A stretch of 64,000 nt of DNA from a virus (IMGVR_UViG_3300009164_004014:1-64000), one strand, 5' to 3'; shown: positions 1 to 8,635, counted from the stretch's first letter. Notes: generated by a model not told the origin, from the letters alone. Made by a program: numbers and translations.

Positions 1-325
1 AATGTTTAGCCCACTCAACACTATGAATGTCCCTGCGGTCACGATAATAAAGGTCATGATTGCCCGGTATAAAATATACCCTATCAAAGTTATCATTTAG
101 TTTCTCCAATGCTTGCAATCCAAACTGTAGTGTATGGATGTTGATACTTGCCCTATGATGATTATAATCACCTAAGAAAAAACAAGTTTCACATCCCTCA
201 CTTTTAGCTTTGGATATAAACCAATCAACAAAATTATTGCAATCATGGTTATGCTGTAAACTATTTGATTTCAATCCAAAGTGAATATCAGTAAAAACTG
301 CGGCTTTTTTAAATAAATTACTCAT
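1..325 (-). CDS. gp47: gp47-like recombination endonuclease subunit, partial (Mre11/SbcD-type metallophosphoesterase)
   Basis: This is the first 108 codons of a protein running off the left edge. Translation from the ATG whose complement is at 323-325 gives three metallophosphoesterase signatures in order: DIHFG near residue 14, LGDYNHHR near residue 46, and PGNHD near residue 84. These metal-ligand motifs match T4 gp47, which also has GD followed by a histidine-rich segment and then GNHDLHYKN; here it is GNHDLYYRD. In T4, gp47 pairs with the gp46 ATPase as an Mre11-Rad50-like nuclease that resects DNA ends for recombination-dependent replication. It lies 50 bases downstream of gp55 on the same strand, and gp46 would be expected just outside the window. 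The assignment rests on the motifs and on the known gp55-gp47 neighbourhood. The C-terminal part is not visible. Confidence 0.88.
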   Translation of the reverse strand, partial: MSNLFKKAAVFTDIHFGLKSNSLQHNHDCNNFVDWFISKAKSEGCETCFFLGDYNHHRASINIHTLQFGLQALEKLNDNFDRVYFIPGNHDLYYRDRRDIHSVEWAKH

Positions 326-342
326 TTTTCTATTGTATAATA

Positions 343-368
343 AATGATGTTGCCGTAGCAACATCATT
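343..368 (-). terminator. Perfect hairpin with C(UACG)G loop between gp55 and gp47
   Basis: The 11-base arms AATGATGTTGC (343-353) and GCAACATCATT (358-368) are exactly complementary around four bases. Read on the minus strand the loop is TACG closed by C and G, which is the extra-stable cUNCGg tetraloop class. Read on the plus strand the loop (CGTA) is not of that class, so the element belongs to the gp55-gp47 transcript. It begins 8 bases after the gp55 stop and is followed on the minus strand by TTATTATA, a weak T-rich tract. It could be an intrinsic terminator or an mRNA-stabilising or processing hairpin; T4 uses C(UUCG)G hairpins at intergenic positions. Confidence 0.7.
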
Positions 369-375
369 GGGGAAA

Positions 376-1287
376 TTATTCTTCGTAAACTACGGAACTC
401 ATACCAGCGCCCAGACCTTGACGAGTCCAGCTTGGGTTAAGTCCGTTAATTTCTAAGATATCATCACGGATATTTTGATTACGCTTTTCGGTATTTAATA
501 CACGACAGAAACTATTTGTTATAGCTGCGGTATAATAAGCAAATGGGTTAGCTGATTTAGCTTCATTGAATCGTAATCCAACGTATGTTAATTGTAGAAT
601 GGCACTGTTACGCATTTCATCGTTGTATGTGTATCCACGCCAATTGTATTTCATGGCATATTTTTCGCACATCATAATATACATACGGGCTAGTTTGTTT
701 GTAACTTGACCATGATCCTTACTGAATTCTCCAGTTTCCAGATCACCTTTCCAATGACTTTTACCTACGCAATAGAAAGTATTATTTTTATCAATTTTAT
801 AATGTTGGAATGGGGGAAAGTTTACTTTAACATGAACCATATCATCTACTTCAGCTTTAGTGGTTACATCTTCTAAATCAGCAAAGATTTCATCTGGGTC
901 AGTTTCATCAAATTCAAAGATATCCTTTGCTGTTTTCTTTTTAACTGTTTTGCGGGGAACTTTTGGGGCTACCGGGACATGATCCCAATTCATTACACGA
1001 AATACTAAATCTGTTACAGGGATAGATTCTGGATCAACACTATCTTTAACCCCTGCTTCTAAACTTAATCTAGTTGCCCTAGTTTCTTTTGCTTGTTGAA
1101 TTGTTTCGGGTTTAAATGCGTATTCTAAACTTTCTTCAATAGAAGATTGGGGCATATCCACAATAAAATCGTATCTATGATATTCTGGTTTTGCAAAATG
1201 ACAGTATGCATTTTTGCTTTCGTGTATCTCTTTTAGTATATCTTTGTTATTTAAATAATTGACGGGTTTTCTTGAGGGTAATGACAT
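376..1287 (-). CDS. gp55: gp55-like RNA polymerase sigma factor for late transcription
   Basis: In T4, gp55 replaces the host sigma factor so that host RNA polymerase recognises TATAAATA late promoters, together with gp33 and the gp45 clamp. The N-terminus here (PVNYLNNKDILKEI) parallels T4 gp55 (YNYVNNKELLQAI). The C-terminal third holds the sigma-like core, including RGYTYNDEMRNSAI and KSANPFAYYTAAITNSFCR, matching the T4 segments FSGYT..EMIADGI and YKNPHAYITQACFNAF. I chose the start at 1287 (303 aa) rather than the ATG at 1329 because AAGGAG lies 4 bases before it and homology begins there. At 303 aa it is much longer than T4 gp55 (185 aa). The extra length is a charged insert at roughly residues 50-190 with an acidic stretch (FDETDPDEIFADLED). 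A late-promoter-like GATAAATA lies about 95 bases upstream, so it may act on its own transcription. Confidence 0.85.
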   Translation of the reverse strand: MSLPSRKPVNYLNNKDILKEIHESKNAYCHFAKPEYHRYDFIVDMPQSSIEESLEYAFKPETIQQAKETRATRLSLEAGVKDSVDPESIPVTDLVFRVMNWDHVPVAPKVPRKTVKKKTAKDIFEFDETDPDEIFADLEDVTTKAEVDDMVHVKVNFPPFQHYKIDKNNTFYCVGKSHWKGDLETGEFSKDHGQVTNKLARMYIMMCEKYAMKYNWRGYTYNDEMRNSAILQLTYVGLRFNEAKSANPFAYYTAAITNSFCRVLNTEKRNQNIRDDILEINGLNPSWTRQGLGAGMSSVVYEE

Positions 1288-1382
1288 AGGTCTCCTTGAG
1301 TTATAGTTATGCTGTAGTGAGTATAGCATAATGGTTGCAGAAAAGCAACATATTTTATGTAGAAAAGGTAAAATACTAGTAT

Positions 1383-1390
1383 TATTTATC
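1383..1390 (-). promoter_or_regulatory. Late-promoter-like motif GATAAATA, leftward
   Basis: The minus strand reads GATAAATA at 1390-1383, one base from the T4 late consensus TATAAATA, facing gp55. It is separated by two bases from a rightward motif at 1393-1399, so the pair forms a compact divergent late-promoter unit. Function is inferred from the motif and from the presence of gp55. Confidence 0.5.
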
Positions 1391-1392
1391 GA

Positions 1393-1399
1393 CTAAATA
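1393..1399 (+). promoter_or_regulatory. Late-promoter-like motif CTAAATA, rightward
   Basis: CTAAATA ends 23 bases before the ATG of the first baseplate gene at 1423 and is followed by GTGTATAAG. The same extension (TAAATAGTGTAT) recurs at 58024-58035 before another gene, which suggests an extended promoter element. Confidence 0.6.
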
Positions 1400-1422
1400 G
1401 TGTATAAGGATAAGAATAATAT

Positions 1423-3144
1423 ATGCCATCATATTCTAGTGTAAACATCCCGCTTACGGGTTTTGCCGTTGACGTAACTCTGAATACAACATCAAACGAG
1501 ATAACCATCTATGTTTCGGGCCCAAACGGAAAAACCGCAGAGGCAACACAACCCTATCCCGGTGCGGCTAATAGCGCATCTTTTCCTGCATTGTTGTCAC
1601 AACTTCAAGCCTCTGGCGCATTGCCAGCAGGTAGCAATCCCCCCGGAGCCACAGCCATTTACAATGCGGTTAGGTCTACAGTTGACGCAGCAGTGGCGCA
1701 GGCGGATAGGGCAGAAAAAGCAGCAAGAGCGACCGGTACCCCGGTAGCACAAAATCCAGCACCCCCTCCAGGTACTAACAACGCAACTAATCCTGCAGTC
1801 CCGCCGGCAGCAAACAATACTCCGCCGGTAGAAAATCCTAAACCCGCAACAGTTACGCCTCCGGTCGTAGATGAACTATCTGCATTCCCACCAAACACAG
1901 TAGCGCAACAATCTACTGAGATAGATGAAGAATCCGCATATCCGGAAAACCCAGTGGGTCAATTACCAAGCGGAGTGGATGAAGAATCTGCTTACCCGCC
2001 GGCTACAGTAGCACAACGATCAACCGAAATAGATGAAGAATCTGCTTACCCTCCAAACACAGTAGCACAACGATCAACCGAAATAGATGAAGAATCTGCA
2101 TATCCACCGAACCCAGTAGATCAAGTACAGCCCGAAATAGATGAACTATCTGCATATCCGCCAAACACAGTAGCACAACGATCAACCGAAATAGATGAAG
2201 ATTCTGCATATCCACCAAATCCAGTAGATGTTGCTGCAAAGGCACAGTTATTAGCAGGTGTTGGTAGGACTGCCCCTGGAGAAGCACTAAAGGGATTGAC
2301 GGCTCAACAATTAAACACTAATTCGCAAGCTACACAACAAGACACCTCTAATTTTGCTCAGAAAAAAGATTGGCGTGTAAAATTAAGTTTAGCTCCGGGG
2401 GCCACTTACTTGTATAAAAATGCTAATCCAGGCATATTGGCGCCACTTCAAGCAACCAATGGAGTTATATTCCCGTATACTCCTGCAATCACTGTGGCAT
2501 ATAATGCAAGTTATGACCCCACTGATCTAACTCACAGTAATTATAAATATTTCACATATAGAGGTAGCGCAGTAGATTCAATATCATTGGGCTGTGAATT
2601 TACAGCACAAGATACTACTGAAGCAGCATATCTATTAGCAGTAATACACTTCTTTAAATCAGTTACTAAAATGTTTTATGGACAAGATAAAAATCCCATT
2701 GCAGGTACACCTCCCCCGTTGTGTTATCTAACTGGATTAGGTACATTTCAATTTGATAATCATCCATTGGTAATAACTAGTTTTACCTACACACTACCTG
2801 TAGATGTTGATTATATTCAAACAAGTGGTAGTTCTCCTCCCGGAGTCAACACTGCACCAGGACAATCTAAAGGTTCACCAAATGCAGATCCGGGTAGTAG
2901 CAGACGGGACGCAGGAGGATTAAACACAGGTGCTGTAGCCTCTCCCCCTAATTTCACTCCAAATACAGGCGCTGCTTCAGGGGGTGCATCAGATCCTACG
3001 TATGTCCCTACAAAAATGCAAATAACAATTGGTGCGGTTCCAATCGTCACTCGTGCTGATATTAGTAACACATTTAGTTTAGAAAAATATGCAACGGGCG
3101 AACTACTAAGAGGAAGTCAACGCAAAGGCGGAGGAATTTGGTAA
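1423..3144 (+). CDS. Baseplate/tail-tube structural protein (gp48-like core) with DEESAYPPN repeats
   Basis: A 573-residue virion protein at the head of the baseplate cluster, directly upstream of gp53. The conserved part is roughly residues 310-470: WRVKLSLAPGATYLYKN, GVIFPYTPAITVAYNASY, then an FTAQDTTEAAYLLAVIHFFKS block and a TSFTYTLPVDVDYI block. I associate this pattern with the gp48/gp54 tube-baseplate proteins of marine T4-like phages. Before it, residues 150-275 are seven 18-residue repeats of the type DEESAYPPNTVAQRSTEI, preceded by Pro/Ala/Asn-rich linker. The C-terminal 100 residues are Gly/Pro/Ser linker followed by a basic tail ending GGGIW. The repeats look like an inserted flexible or protein-binding spacer and are not part of any gp48 I know. 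Placement as gp48 is moderately sure; a structural role is very likely. Confidence 0.65.
   Translation: MPSYSSVNIPLTGFAVDVTLNTTSNEITIYVSGPNGKTAEATQPYPGAANSASFPALLSQLQASGALPAGSNPPGATAIYNAVRSTVDAAVAQADRAEKAARATGTPVAQNPAPPPGTNNATNPAVPPAANNTPPVENPKPATVTPPVVDELSAFPPNTVAQQSTEIDEESAYPENPVGQLPSGVDEESAYPPATVAQRSTEIDEESAYPPNTVAQRSTEIDEESAYPPNPVDQVQPEIDELSAYPPNTVAQRSTEIDEDSAYPPNPVDVAAKAQLLAGVGRTAPGEALKGLTAQQLNTNSQATQQDTSNFAQKKDWRVKLSLAPGATYLYKNANPGILAPLQATNGVIFPYTPAITVAYNASYDPTDLTHSNYKYFTYRGSAVDSISLGCEFTAQDTTEAAYLLAVIHFFKSVTKMFYGQDKNPIAGTPPPLCYLTGLGTFQFDNHPLVITSFTYTLPVDVDYIQTSGSSPPGVNTAPGQSKGSPNADPGSSRRDAGGLNTGAVASPPNFTPNTGAASGGASDPTYVPTKMQITIGAVPIVTRADISNTFSLEKYATGELLRGSQRKGGGIW
1870..2247 (+). repeat. 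Seven tandem 54-bp in-frame repeats (18-aa units)
   Basis: Units begin at 1870 and every 54 bases after it. Each encodes DE-x-SA-(F/Y)-P followed by P/E-N/A-x-V and a polar tail; the core DEESAYPPN is the most constant. Units 3, 4 and 6 share the tail VAQRSTEI, while units 2, 5 and 7 have diverged tails. Near-identical DNA between units 3 and 4 points to recent tandem duplication. Confidence 0.9.
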
Positions 3145-3452
3145 TGGCAAATAATTTATACCCGGCAACAAGCCCATACTATTTTAGTGATATAGTTAAT
3201 AATAACTTTTTAGATGTTATGATTAATAGACCTATCCCTATGCAACCATCTGATATATATTGGGAGATTACAGTTGCCTATCAATATAGACCTGACTTGT
3301 TAGCATATGACTTATATAGTGATAGTAGATTATGGTGGGTATTTGCAAGCAGAAATCCAAACAGATTAAAAGATCCTTACTTTGATTTTGTTGCTGGGGT
3401 GGGTATATACTTGCCTAAACAAGATTTGTTATCATCAGTGTTAGGTATATAA
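3144..3452 (+). CDS. gp53: gp53-like baseplate wedge protein
   Basis: A 102-residue protein matching the conserved N-terminal core of T4 gp53, which joins neighbouring baseplate wedges. The diagnostic stretch is ITVAYQYRPDLLAYDLY followed by DSRLWWVFASRNPNRLKDP and then a GIYLP end; T4 gp53 has the corresponding YRLRTYYIKGSPRPEELA..YGNPQLYWVLL region. It is about half the length of T4 gp53 (196 aa), which is usual for the short marine forms. The start is ATG at 3144, overlapping the previous stop as TAATG, with GGAGG about 10 bases before. A TTG six bases further upstream is in frame but less likely. Confidence 0.85.
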   Translation: MANNLYPATSPYYFSDIVNNNFLDVMINRPIPMQPSDIYWEITVAYQYRPDLLAYDLYSDSRLWWVFASRNPNRLKDPYFDFVAGVGIYLPKQDLLSSVLGI

Positions 3453-3453
3453 G

Positions 3454-6400
3454 ATGTCAGCAGCGTTAGACCTTTTACAGCAACAAGCAAATGAAATAGA
3501 TGCTGCACTTGCTGCCTTTAGCCCAGTAGTTCAATCAGTAACAGAAAGACTGAATGCAGTTGATCCAAAAGATCCAAAAGCATTAGAACAAATTGCTGCC
3601 ATACAAGCAGAATATAAAGCAGCCAGAGACATATATGTAGGTATAGTAAAGCCATTGTTTACTACTATGGCACAAGAAGTTAATGCATTACCGACTGATG
3701 AAAGAGCAGCAGGATCAGCAATATATGAAGCTGCTGTAGCACGTAACGATGCTACCAGTGCACTGGCAAAGGTTTATACCACATCTAGAGATGCAAAAAA
3801 AGTTGAAGCACAAGCAGCAGTAGATGCTAAAAACAAAGAAGTAGAAGCTAACGCTGCTAAAACTCCAGAACAAACTGACCAACAAAATAAACAATATGCT
3901 GCTGGGGGAGGAGCCCAAGACGATAAAAGTAATCCTCCTCAAGCAGGACAAACTAATAACACATCAACCAGTAATACTTCTCCAGGACTACCTACTCCTG
4001 CAGTTGCGACACCTACAACACAAGCAGCATCACAGGCAGCTCCCGTAGAATTGGATCCTGTAACTATTACTGGTAAAAGAATAGATAATAAATTACCAGG
4101 CAAACGATTAGAAAATCCATTGAGTAATTTTAGTAGCTACACATACAAAATATCATTGTATATGATAACTCCTGATGCATATGAAGCATTTGTATCATCT
4201 GGTAGAAAAAACTTAAATGCTATATATAATATATCTGCTGACGGGGAAAAGGCAACGGCTAAAGCTAACGAACAATCAGCAAGAGATTTAACCACAAGTA
4301 ACAACGCTCCCTCAGTACTGAGGGGAATGGGGGGAGGTCCGCCTGCTTCATCTTCATCTTCTGCTAAACCAGTAAAACAAGGTGGTGCATATTTAATTGC
4401 TCAAAGTGGGGGAATTAATAACTCATTTGAAAAACGTGCCCCTAATTTTGATTTAGATTTTTATATTGATGACTTGAAAATTACTCAGGCAATTTCAGGC
4501 AAAGATGTTCAAGGTCCCACGAATGTAACTGAATTTTCTTTTACCATAACAGAACCGTACGGGTTCTCATTATTAACAAAATTAAGATTGGCTCAAAATG
4601 AATTAGCTGCTAATACTAATAGTAAAAATTTTCCATTAGTTCAAAATCCGGGTAGGCAAATGTTTATATTAGGTATTAGATTTTTAGGATATGATAAAGA
4701 TGGAAATGTAATAGACCCCTCTAAAATTCCTGGTTTTGATGGAAATCCAGAAGGAAATGCGTTTGGATTATACGAAAGATATTATGATATACTGATCAGA
4801 GATTTGAAATTTAAAATAACAGGTAAACCAACTGTTTATAATATTCTTGCTAAAAGTGCCGGAGAAGTAGTTGGATTTGGATCAAAGTTTTCTACAGTAT
4901 GGTATGATACCCCAATAGTAGCAAATAATGTATATAATGCATTAATGGGTGGAGCAGGTGCAGGACTTAAACCTAATGAAAATCCTAATACTGCCCCTGC
5001 AACAGGTGCAGGCGCAATGGTTGGGTTATTATCAAAATTAAATTATGATCAACAACAATTAGTAGGTAAAGGTGGGGTTACGATCCCCAGAGAATATACT
5101 GTAACATTTATTGGGCCTGATTCTGATTATATAAAAGATGCTTCTTTAATTAGTAATGCTGATATAGATTTTAGAAAAATGCCTACCTCTACTGCAACAA
5201 AAACTTCAGAATCTACCATAGCTATTGCATTAGCTAATGGTAATCCGGATACTACATTAAGAACCATAAAAATAGCACAAGGCACACCTATAATTCAAGC
5301 TATTTCAGATATTATAAAACAAAGTCAATATATGGAAGATGCATTAGCTGCAATTGATCAAACTAGTTTAACTCCTGATGAAGATAAAAAATCTAGTGTA
5401 CAGCAACCCACCGAAAAACCACGTAGACTTAATTGGTTTTCAATAACTGCCGAAGTAACAAATTTGGGATGGGACCCAAATCAAGGTGATTTTTCATATA
5501 AAATTAATTATATTATCCAAGAATATTTAACTCCTGTCGTAGTTGCGGCTTCCGCTTCAAATCTTAGTCCATATTATGGGCCACACAAAAGATATAACTA
5601 TTGGTATACTGGAAAAAACTCAGAGGTAATAAGTTACGAACAAAATTTGGATTACACATTTTATAATGTGACACTAAATGGATTTGGTGTTAATGATGTT
5701 GCACAAGGGGGTGCTGCTGATATACCAATGTCTGTTGGACAACCACAGGGACAACCTGATCAGGGTAGAATAAATGAAGGTATGGAAGCACAAAATATGT
5801 ATATGAATAGTTTGTTCTCTACAAAAGATTTTGGAAATGTTAAAATTAAAATTTTAGGTGATCCTGATTTTTTAATGCAACCTACCCCTAGTAGCATAAA
5901 TTCTTTATATAACAGATATTATGGAACTGATGGATATACAGTTAATCCAAATGGCGGTATGGTTTTTATTGAGATTAATTTTAAAGAACCAAAAGATTAT
6001 AATAATCAAAAAGGTACAATGAATATTAATGACTCAATCAAATTTTTTAATTATCCAGATTCTATACAAAAGGGCATTGATAGTCGGGGCGGCGGAGTTA
6101 GTCTAATGGTAAAAACAGTAGTAAGCACTTTTAGTAAAGGTAAATTTGAACAAGATTTAAATTGTTCTTTAAACACATTTGGCGACCCTGGAAAAAAATC
6201 TACAGAAGATGGTAGTGATAATAGATTTGCACGACAAGGAACACCTACTGCTACTGGTTCAGCGGATCGTAGTGGTACAACAGGCGTAGCACCAACTGCA
6301 AATGCTGTGGGATCCGCATCTGGTACTGGGTTTTCTGCAAGCGCCGCAGGACTACCTAGTGCATCAACTTTTTTAGATCCGGCACAAAGAGCACAATTGG

Positions 6401-6564
6401 CATCACTTAACTCCGTAGGAAGTATCAACAATGTAATGGATCCAATGCAAAGAATGCAGCAAAATCAAAGTATAACAATACTTACTAAATCTGGACCAGT
6501 TGCAGACGGTGAAGCAGGAACTCCCACAACAGCTACATCACCTACTATTTTTGGTAGAGGATAA
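3454..6564 (+). CDS. Large virion structural protein between gp53 and gp5 (possible hub component)
   Basis: A 1036-residue protein. Residues 1-190 are Ala/Glu/Lys-rich and probably helical, then a Gln/Thr/Pro linker. A conserved-looking core starts near residue 219 (LENPLSNFSSYTYKISLYM) and runs to about 945, with features such as NVTEFSFTITEPYGFSLL, NPGRQMFILGIRFLGYD and ERYYDILIRDLKFKITGKP. The last 90 residues are low-complexity Ser/Thr/Ala. Its place between gp53 and gp5 and its size suggest a baseplate hub or inner-baseplate component, perhaps the partner on which the gp5 spike sits (the role gp27 has in T4). I see no clear gp27 similarity, so the role is inference from position. It begins two bases after the gp53 stop and is probably co-transcribed with it. 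Confidence 0.6.
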   Translation: MSAALDLLQQQANEIDAALAAFSPVVQSVTERLNAVDPKDPKALEQIAAIQAEYKAARDIYVGIVKPLFTTMAQEVNALPTDERAAGSAIYEAAVARNDATSALAKVYTTSRDAKKVEAQAAVDAKNKEVEANAAKTPEQTDQQNKQYAAGGGAQDDKSNPPQAGQTNNTSTSNTSPGLPTPAVATPTTQAASQAAPVELDPVTITGKRIDNKLPGKRLENPLSNFSSYTYKISLYMITPDAYEAFVSSGRKNLNAIYNISADGEKATAKANEQSARDLTTSNNAPSVLRGMGGGPPASSSSSAKPVKQGGAYLIAQSGGINNSFEKRAPNFDLDFYIDDLKITQAISGKDVQGPTNVTEFSFTITEPYGFSLLTKLRLAQNELAANTNSKNFPLVQNPGRQMFILGIRFLGYDKDGNVIDPSKIPGFDGNPEGNAFGLYERYYDILIRDLKFKITGKPTVYNILAKSAGEVVGFGSKFSTVWYDTPIVANNVYNALMGGAGAGLKPNENPNTAPATGAGAMVGLLSKLNYDQQQLVGKGGVTIPREYTVTFIGPDSDYIKDASLISNADIDFRKMPTSTATKTSESTIAIALANGNPDTTLRTIKIAQGTPIIQAISDIIKQSQYMEDALAAIDQTSLTPDEDKKSSVQQPTEKPRRLNWFSITAEVTNLGWDPNQGDFSYKINYIIQEYLTPVVVAASASNLSPYYGPHKRYNYWYTGKNSEVISYEQNLDYTFYNVTLNGFGVNDVAQGGAADIPMSVGQPQGQPDQGRINEGMEAQNMYMNSLFSTKDFGNVKIKILGDPDFLMQPTPSSINSLYNRYYGTDGYTVNPNGGMVFIEINFKEPKDYNNQKGTMNINDSIKFFNYPDSIQKGIDSRGGGVSLMVKTVVSTFSKGKFEQDLNCSLNTFGDPGKKSTEDGSDNRFARQGTPTATGSADRSGTTGVAPTANAVGSASGTGFSASAAGLPSASTFLDPAQRAQLASLNSVGSINNVMDPMQRMQQNQSITILTKSGPVADGEAGTPTTATSPTIFGRG

Positions 6565-6572
6565 TACTTTAG

Positions 6573-6579
6573 GTAAATA
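6573..6579 (+). promoter_or_regulatory. Late-promoter-like GTAAATA 4 bases before the gp5 start
   Basis: GTAAATA is followed by ATAT and then the ATG at 6584. If this is a late promoter with T4-like initiation about 5-7 bases downstream, the transcript would begin at or inside the start codon. The same 4-base spacing recurs before the genes at 10435 and 34202. No Shine-Dalgarno sequence is visible. Confidence 0.45.
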
Positions 6580-6583
6580 ATAT

Positions 6584-8635
6584 ATGGCAACAGATGATTT
6601 TAAAGCAAAAGGACAAGCAAAGTCAACAAAACCTGACGCAGGTGGCGGGGTCATACGTTCTGTGCCAGTACTTGGTGTAGTAAAAAATAATATTGATGCT
6701 ACACGAGCAGGCAGAATAGATGTTTACATTTCAGACTTTGGTGCACCAGATCCTAATGCAAAAAGTAGTTGGATAACAGTAAGTTACTTAAGTCCTTTTA
6801 TGGGCAACACCCCTGCGTCAGGTGGAAGCAAAAATACCGAGTATGGAAGTTTCACTAGTAACCCAAGTTCATATGGTATGTGGTATAGCGCGCCGGACAT
6901 AGGTAGCACGGTAGTTTGTATTTTTATTAATGGTGATGTTAACTATGGATACTATATTGGTGGAGTATTAACTCCGCCGCTATTGCAAATGGTGCCGGCT
7001 ATAGGAACTTCAGATAATGTAACATTAAATTCTGGAGAAGCAGGGGGATATGGTGGCTCAGGAAAATTACCTGTATCTAACTTAAACACCAATAATCCAA
7101 ACGCAGCTTCTAACTTAAATTATTTGAGTGCTGCAAAACCTGTACATAGTTATTCGGCTGCAATATATCAACAACAGGGATTACTTAGAGATCCAATAAG
7201 AGGGCCAGTGTCATCAAGTGCATTAAGAGAAACTCCATCAAGAGTTGGATGGGGAGTAAGTACACCGGGTAGACCTATATTTCAAGGTGGGTACACAGAT
7301 AGTACTATATTAGATAATTTAAAATCTTCTCCAGAATCTTTAAAAATAATTGGTAGACGCGGCGGACATACACTAGTTATGGACGACGGCGACGTGACAG
7401 GAAACGACCAAATGATACGCCTTAGAACTTCATTGGGTCATCAAATATTAATGAGTGATAATGGACAAACTTTATTCATCATTCATAGCAATGGTCAAAG
7501 TTATATTGAGTTAGGAAAAGAAGGTACAATTGACATGTACTCTACCAATAGTGTTAATATTAGAACACAGGGAGATTTAAATTTACATGCAGATAATAAT
7601 ATCAATATCAATGCTAAAAAAGATTTAAACATTGCTGCAAATAACATAAACATTAATGCAGCTACTGATTTTAAATATAGAGTAGGTGGAAATTATAGTG
7701 GTTATACTTTGGGAAAATATACTATTAAAGTGAATGGAGCAATGAGTATGGCAGCGGGAGGAGAGGGTTCTTATGCTAGTGCAAATGATATGTATATCAA
7801 CGGCAGTAAGATTTATTTAAATACCGGCGCCACCTCTGTAACACCTGCTGAAGTTCCTTTGATACCACAGACCGCACATACTGACACATTGGGAGATGCA
7901 AAGAAAGGATTTGCAGCAGCACCGGGTCTTCTTTTGTCAATCGTTAGTCGAGCACCTGCACACGCACCATGGGCTAGTTCAGGGCAGGGAGTTGATGTAA
8001 AAGTATCTACCAGTGCTAGTGCAGCACTACCTGCTGCTCCTTCGCCCGCTGTTGATTCAACCAATAGTGCAAGTAGTACTGCTCCTGCTACACAAACTAG
8101 TCCAGCAGTATCGTCTACTGTCCCCGGTAGCAACAAATTAAGTGATGCAATTAACCCAGGAGTAGCTTCAGCATTAGTAAGTAGTGCCGCAGTTGGTGCA
8201 GCAGCTTCAGCTGCCAGTGTTGTAAACGGCGGAAGTGGGGTCGTATCAGGTCTTACTGGTCAACTTAATGCAGCAGTAGGCTCACTCGCACTATCACCAG
8301 ATCAAATGAGTAGTGTATTAAAACCTGGAGCAGCATCATTGGTTACAGGATTAGTACAAGGTGGTGCAAGTGTGCAATCAGCATTAACTGATAATTTATT
8401 CAAAGGTGCACCCGGAGCAGAAAACTTAAGTTCATTTATACAAAATACCGGTGCTCAAATTGGTGCTCAAGTTGATAATTTTCAAAAGGCACAGACAGGC
8501 TTAACAAATGCAGGATTAATAACAGGTAATGAATCAGCCGGGGCAATTGCAGGTTTAGTTAATGCAGCAGCCACAGTAGGGTTAAAAGATACAACTGCTT
8601 TTATAAAAAATTCAGCAAACACGTTAGGGGGATAA
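6584..8635 (+). CDS. gp5: gp5-like baseplate central spike, lysozyme-less
   Basis: This 683-residue protein has the two end domains of T4 gp5. Residues about 20-145 form the OB-fold domain (VLGVVKNNIDATRAGRIDVYI, then SAPDIGSTVVCIFINGDVNYGYYIGG). Residues about 262-400 form the spike: GHTLVMDDGDVTGNDQ, LRTSLGHQILMSDNG, and then the alternating NININAKKDLNIAANN pattern of an intertwined triple beta-helix, as in VgrG. The T4 lysozyme domain that lies between them is absent; the intervening segment is a 100-residue linker. Residues 400-683 are an Ala/Ser/Gly-rich extension that T4 gp5 lacks. The protein should trimerise and pierce the outer membrane at the tip of the tail tube. Loss of lysozyme is common in marine T4-like phages, so peptidoglycan cleavage must come from elsewhere. 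Confidence 0.88.
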   Translation: MATDDFKAKGQAKSTKPDAGGGVIRSVPVLGVVKNNIDATRAGRIDVYISDFGAPDPNAKSSWITVSYLSPFMGNTPASGGSKNTEYGSFTSNPSSYGMWYSAPDIGSTVVCIFINGDVNYGYYIGGVLTPPLLQMVPAIGTSDNVTLNSGEAGGYGGSGKLPVSNLNTNNPNAASNLNYLSAAKPVHSYSAAIYQQQGLLRDPIRGPVSSSALRETPSRVGWGVSTPGRPIFQGGYTDSTILDNLKSSPESLKIIGRRGGHTLVMDDGDVTGNDQMIRLRTSLGHQILMSDNGQTLFIIHSNGQSYIELGKEGTIDMYSTNSVNIRTQGDLNLHADNNININAKKDLNIAANNININAATDFKYRVGGNYSGYTLGKYTIKVNGAMSMAAGGEGSYASANDMYINGSKIYLNTGATSVTPAEVPLIPQTAHTDTLGDAKKGFAAAPGLLLSIVSRAPAHAPWASSGQGVDVKVSTSASAALPAAPSPAVDSTNSASSTAPATQTSPAVSSTVPGSNKLSDAINPGVASALVSSAAVGAAASAASVVNGGSGVVSGLTGQLNAAVGSLALSPDQMSSVLKPGAASLVTGLVQGGASVQSALTDNLFKGAPGAENLSSFIQNTGAQIGAQVDNFQKAQTGLTNAGLITGNESAGAIAGLVNAAATVGLKDTTAFIKNSANTLGG

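Noticed and set aside
1-1329. gp47-gp55 adjacency as a novel arrangement
   Set aside because: This neighbourhood is usual in T4-like marine phages.
1288-1329. Longer gp55 start at 1329
   Set aside because: The added 14 residues have no similarity to gp55 and the strong AAGGAG site belongs to the ATG at 1287.
4030-4110. LDPVTITGKRID segment suggesting a TonB-dependent receptor plug
   Set aside because: A single short resemblance in a phage structural protein; no barrel or signal peptide follows.
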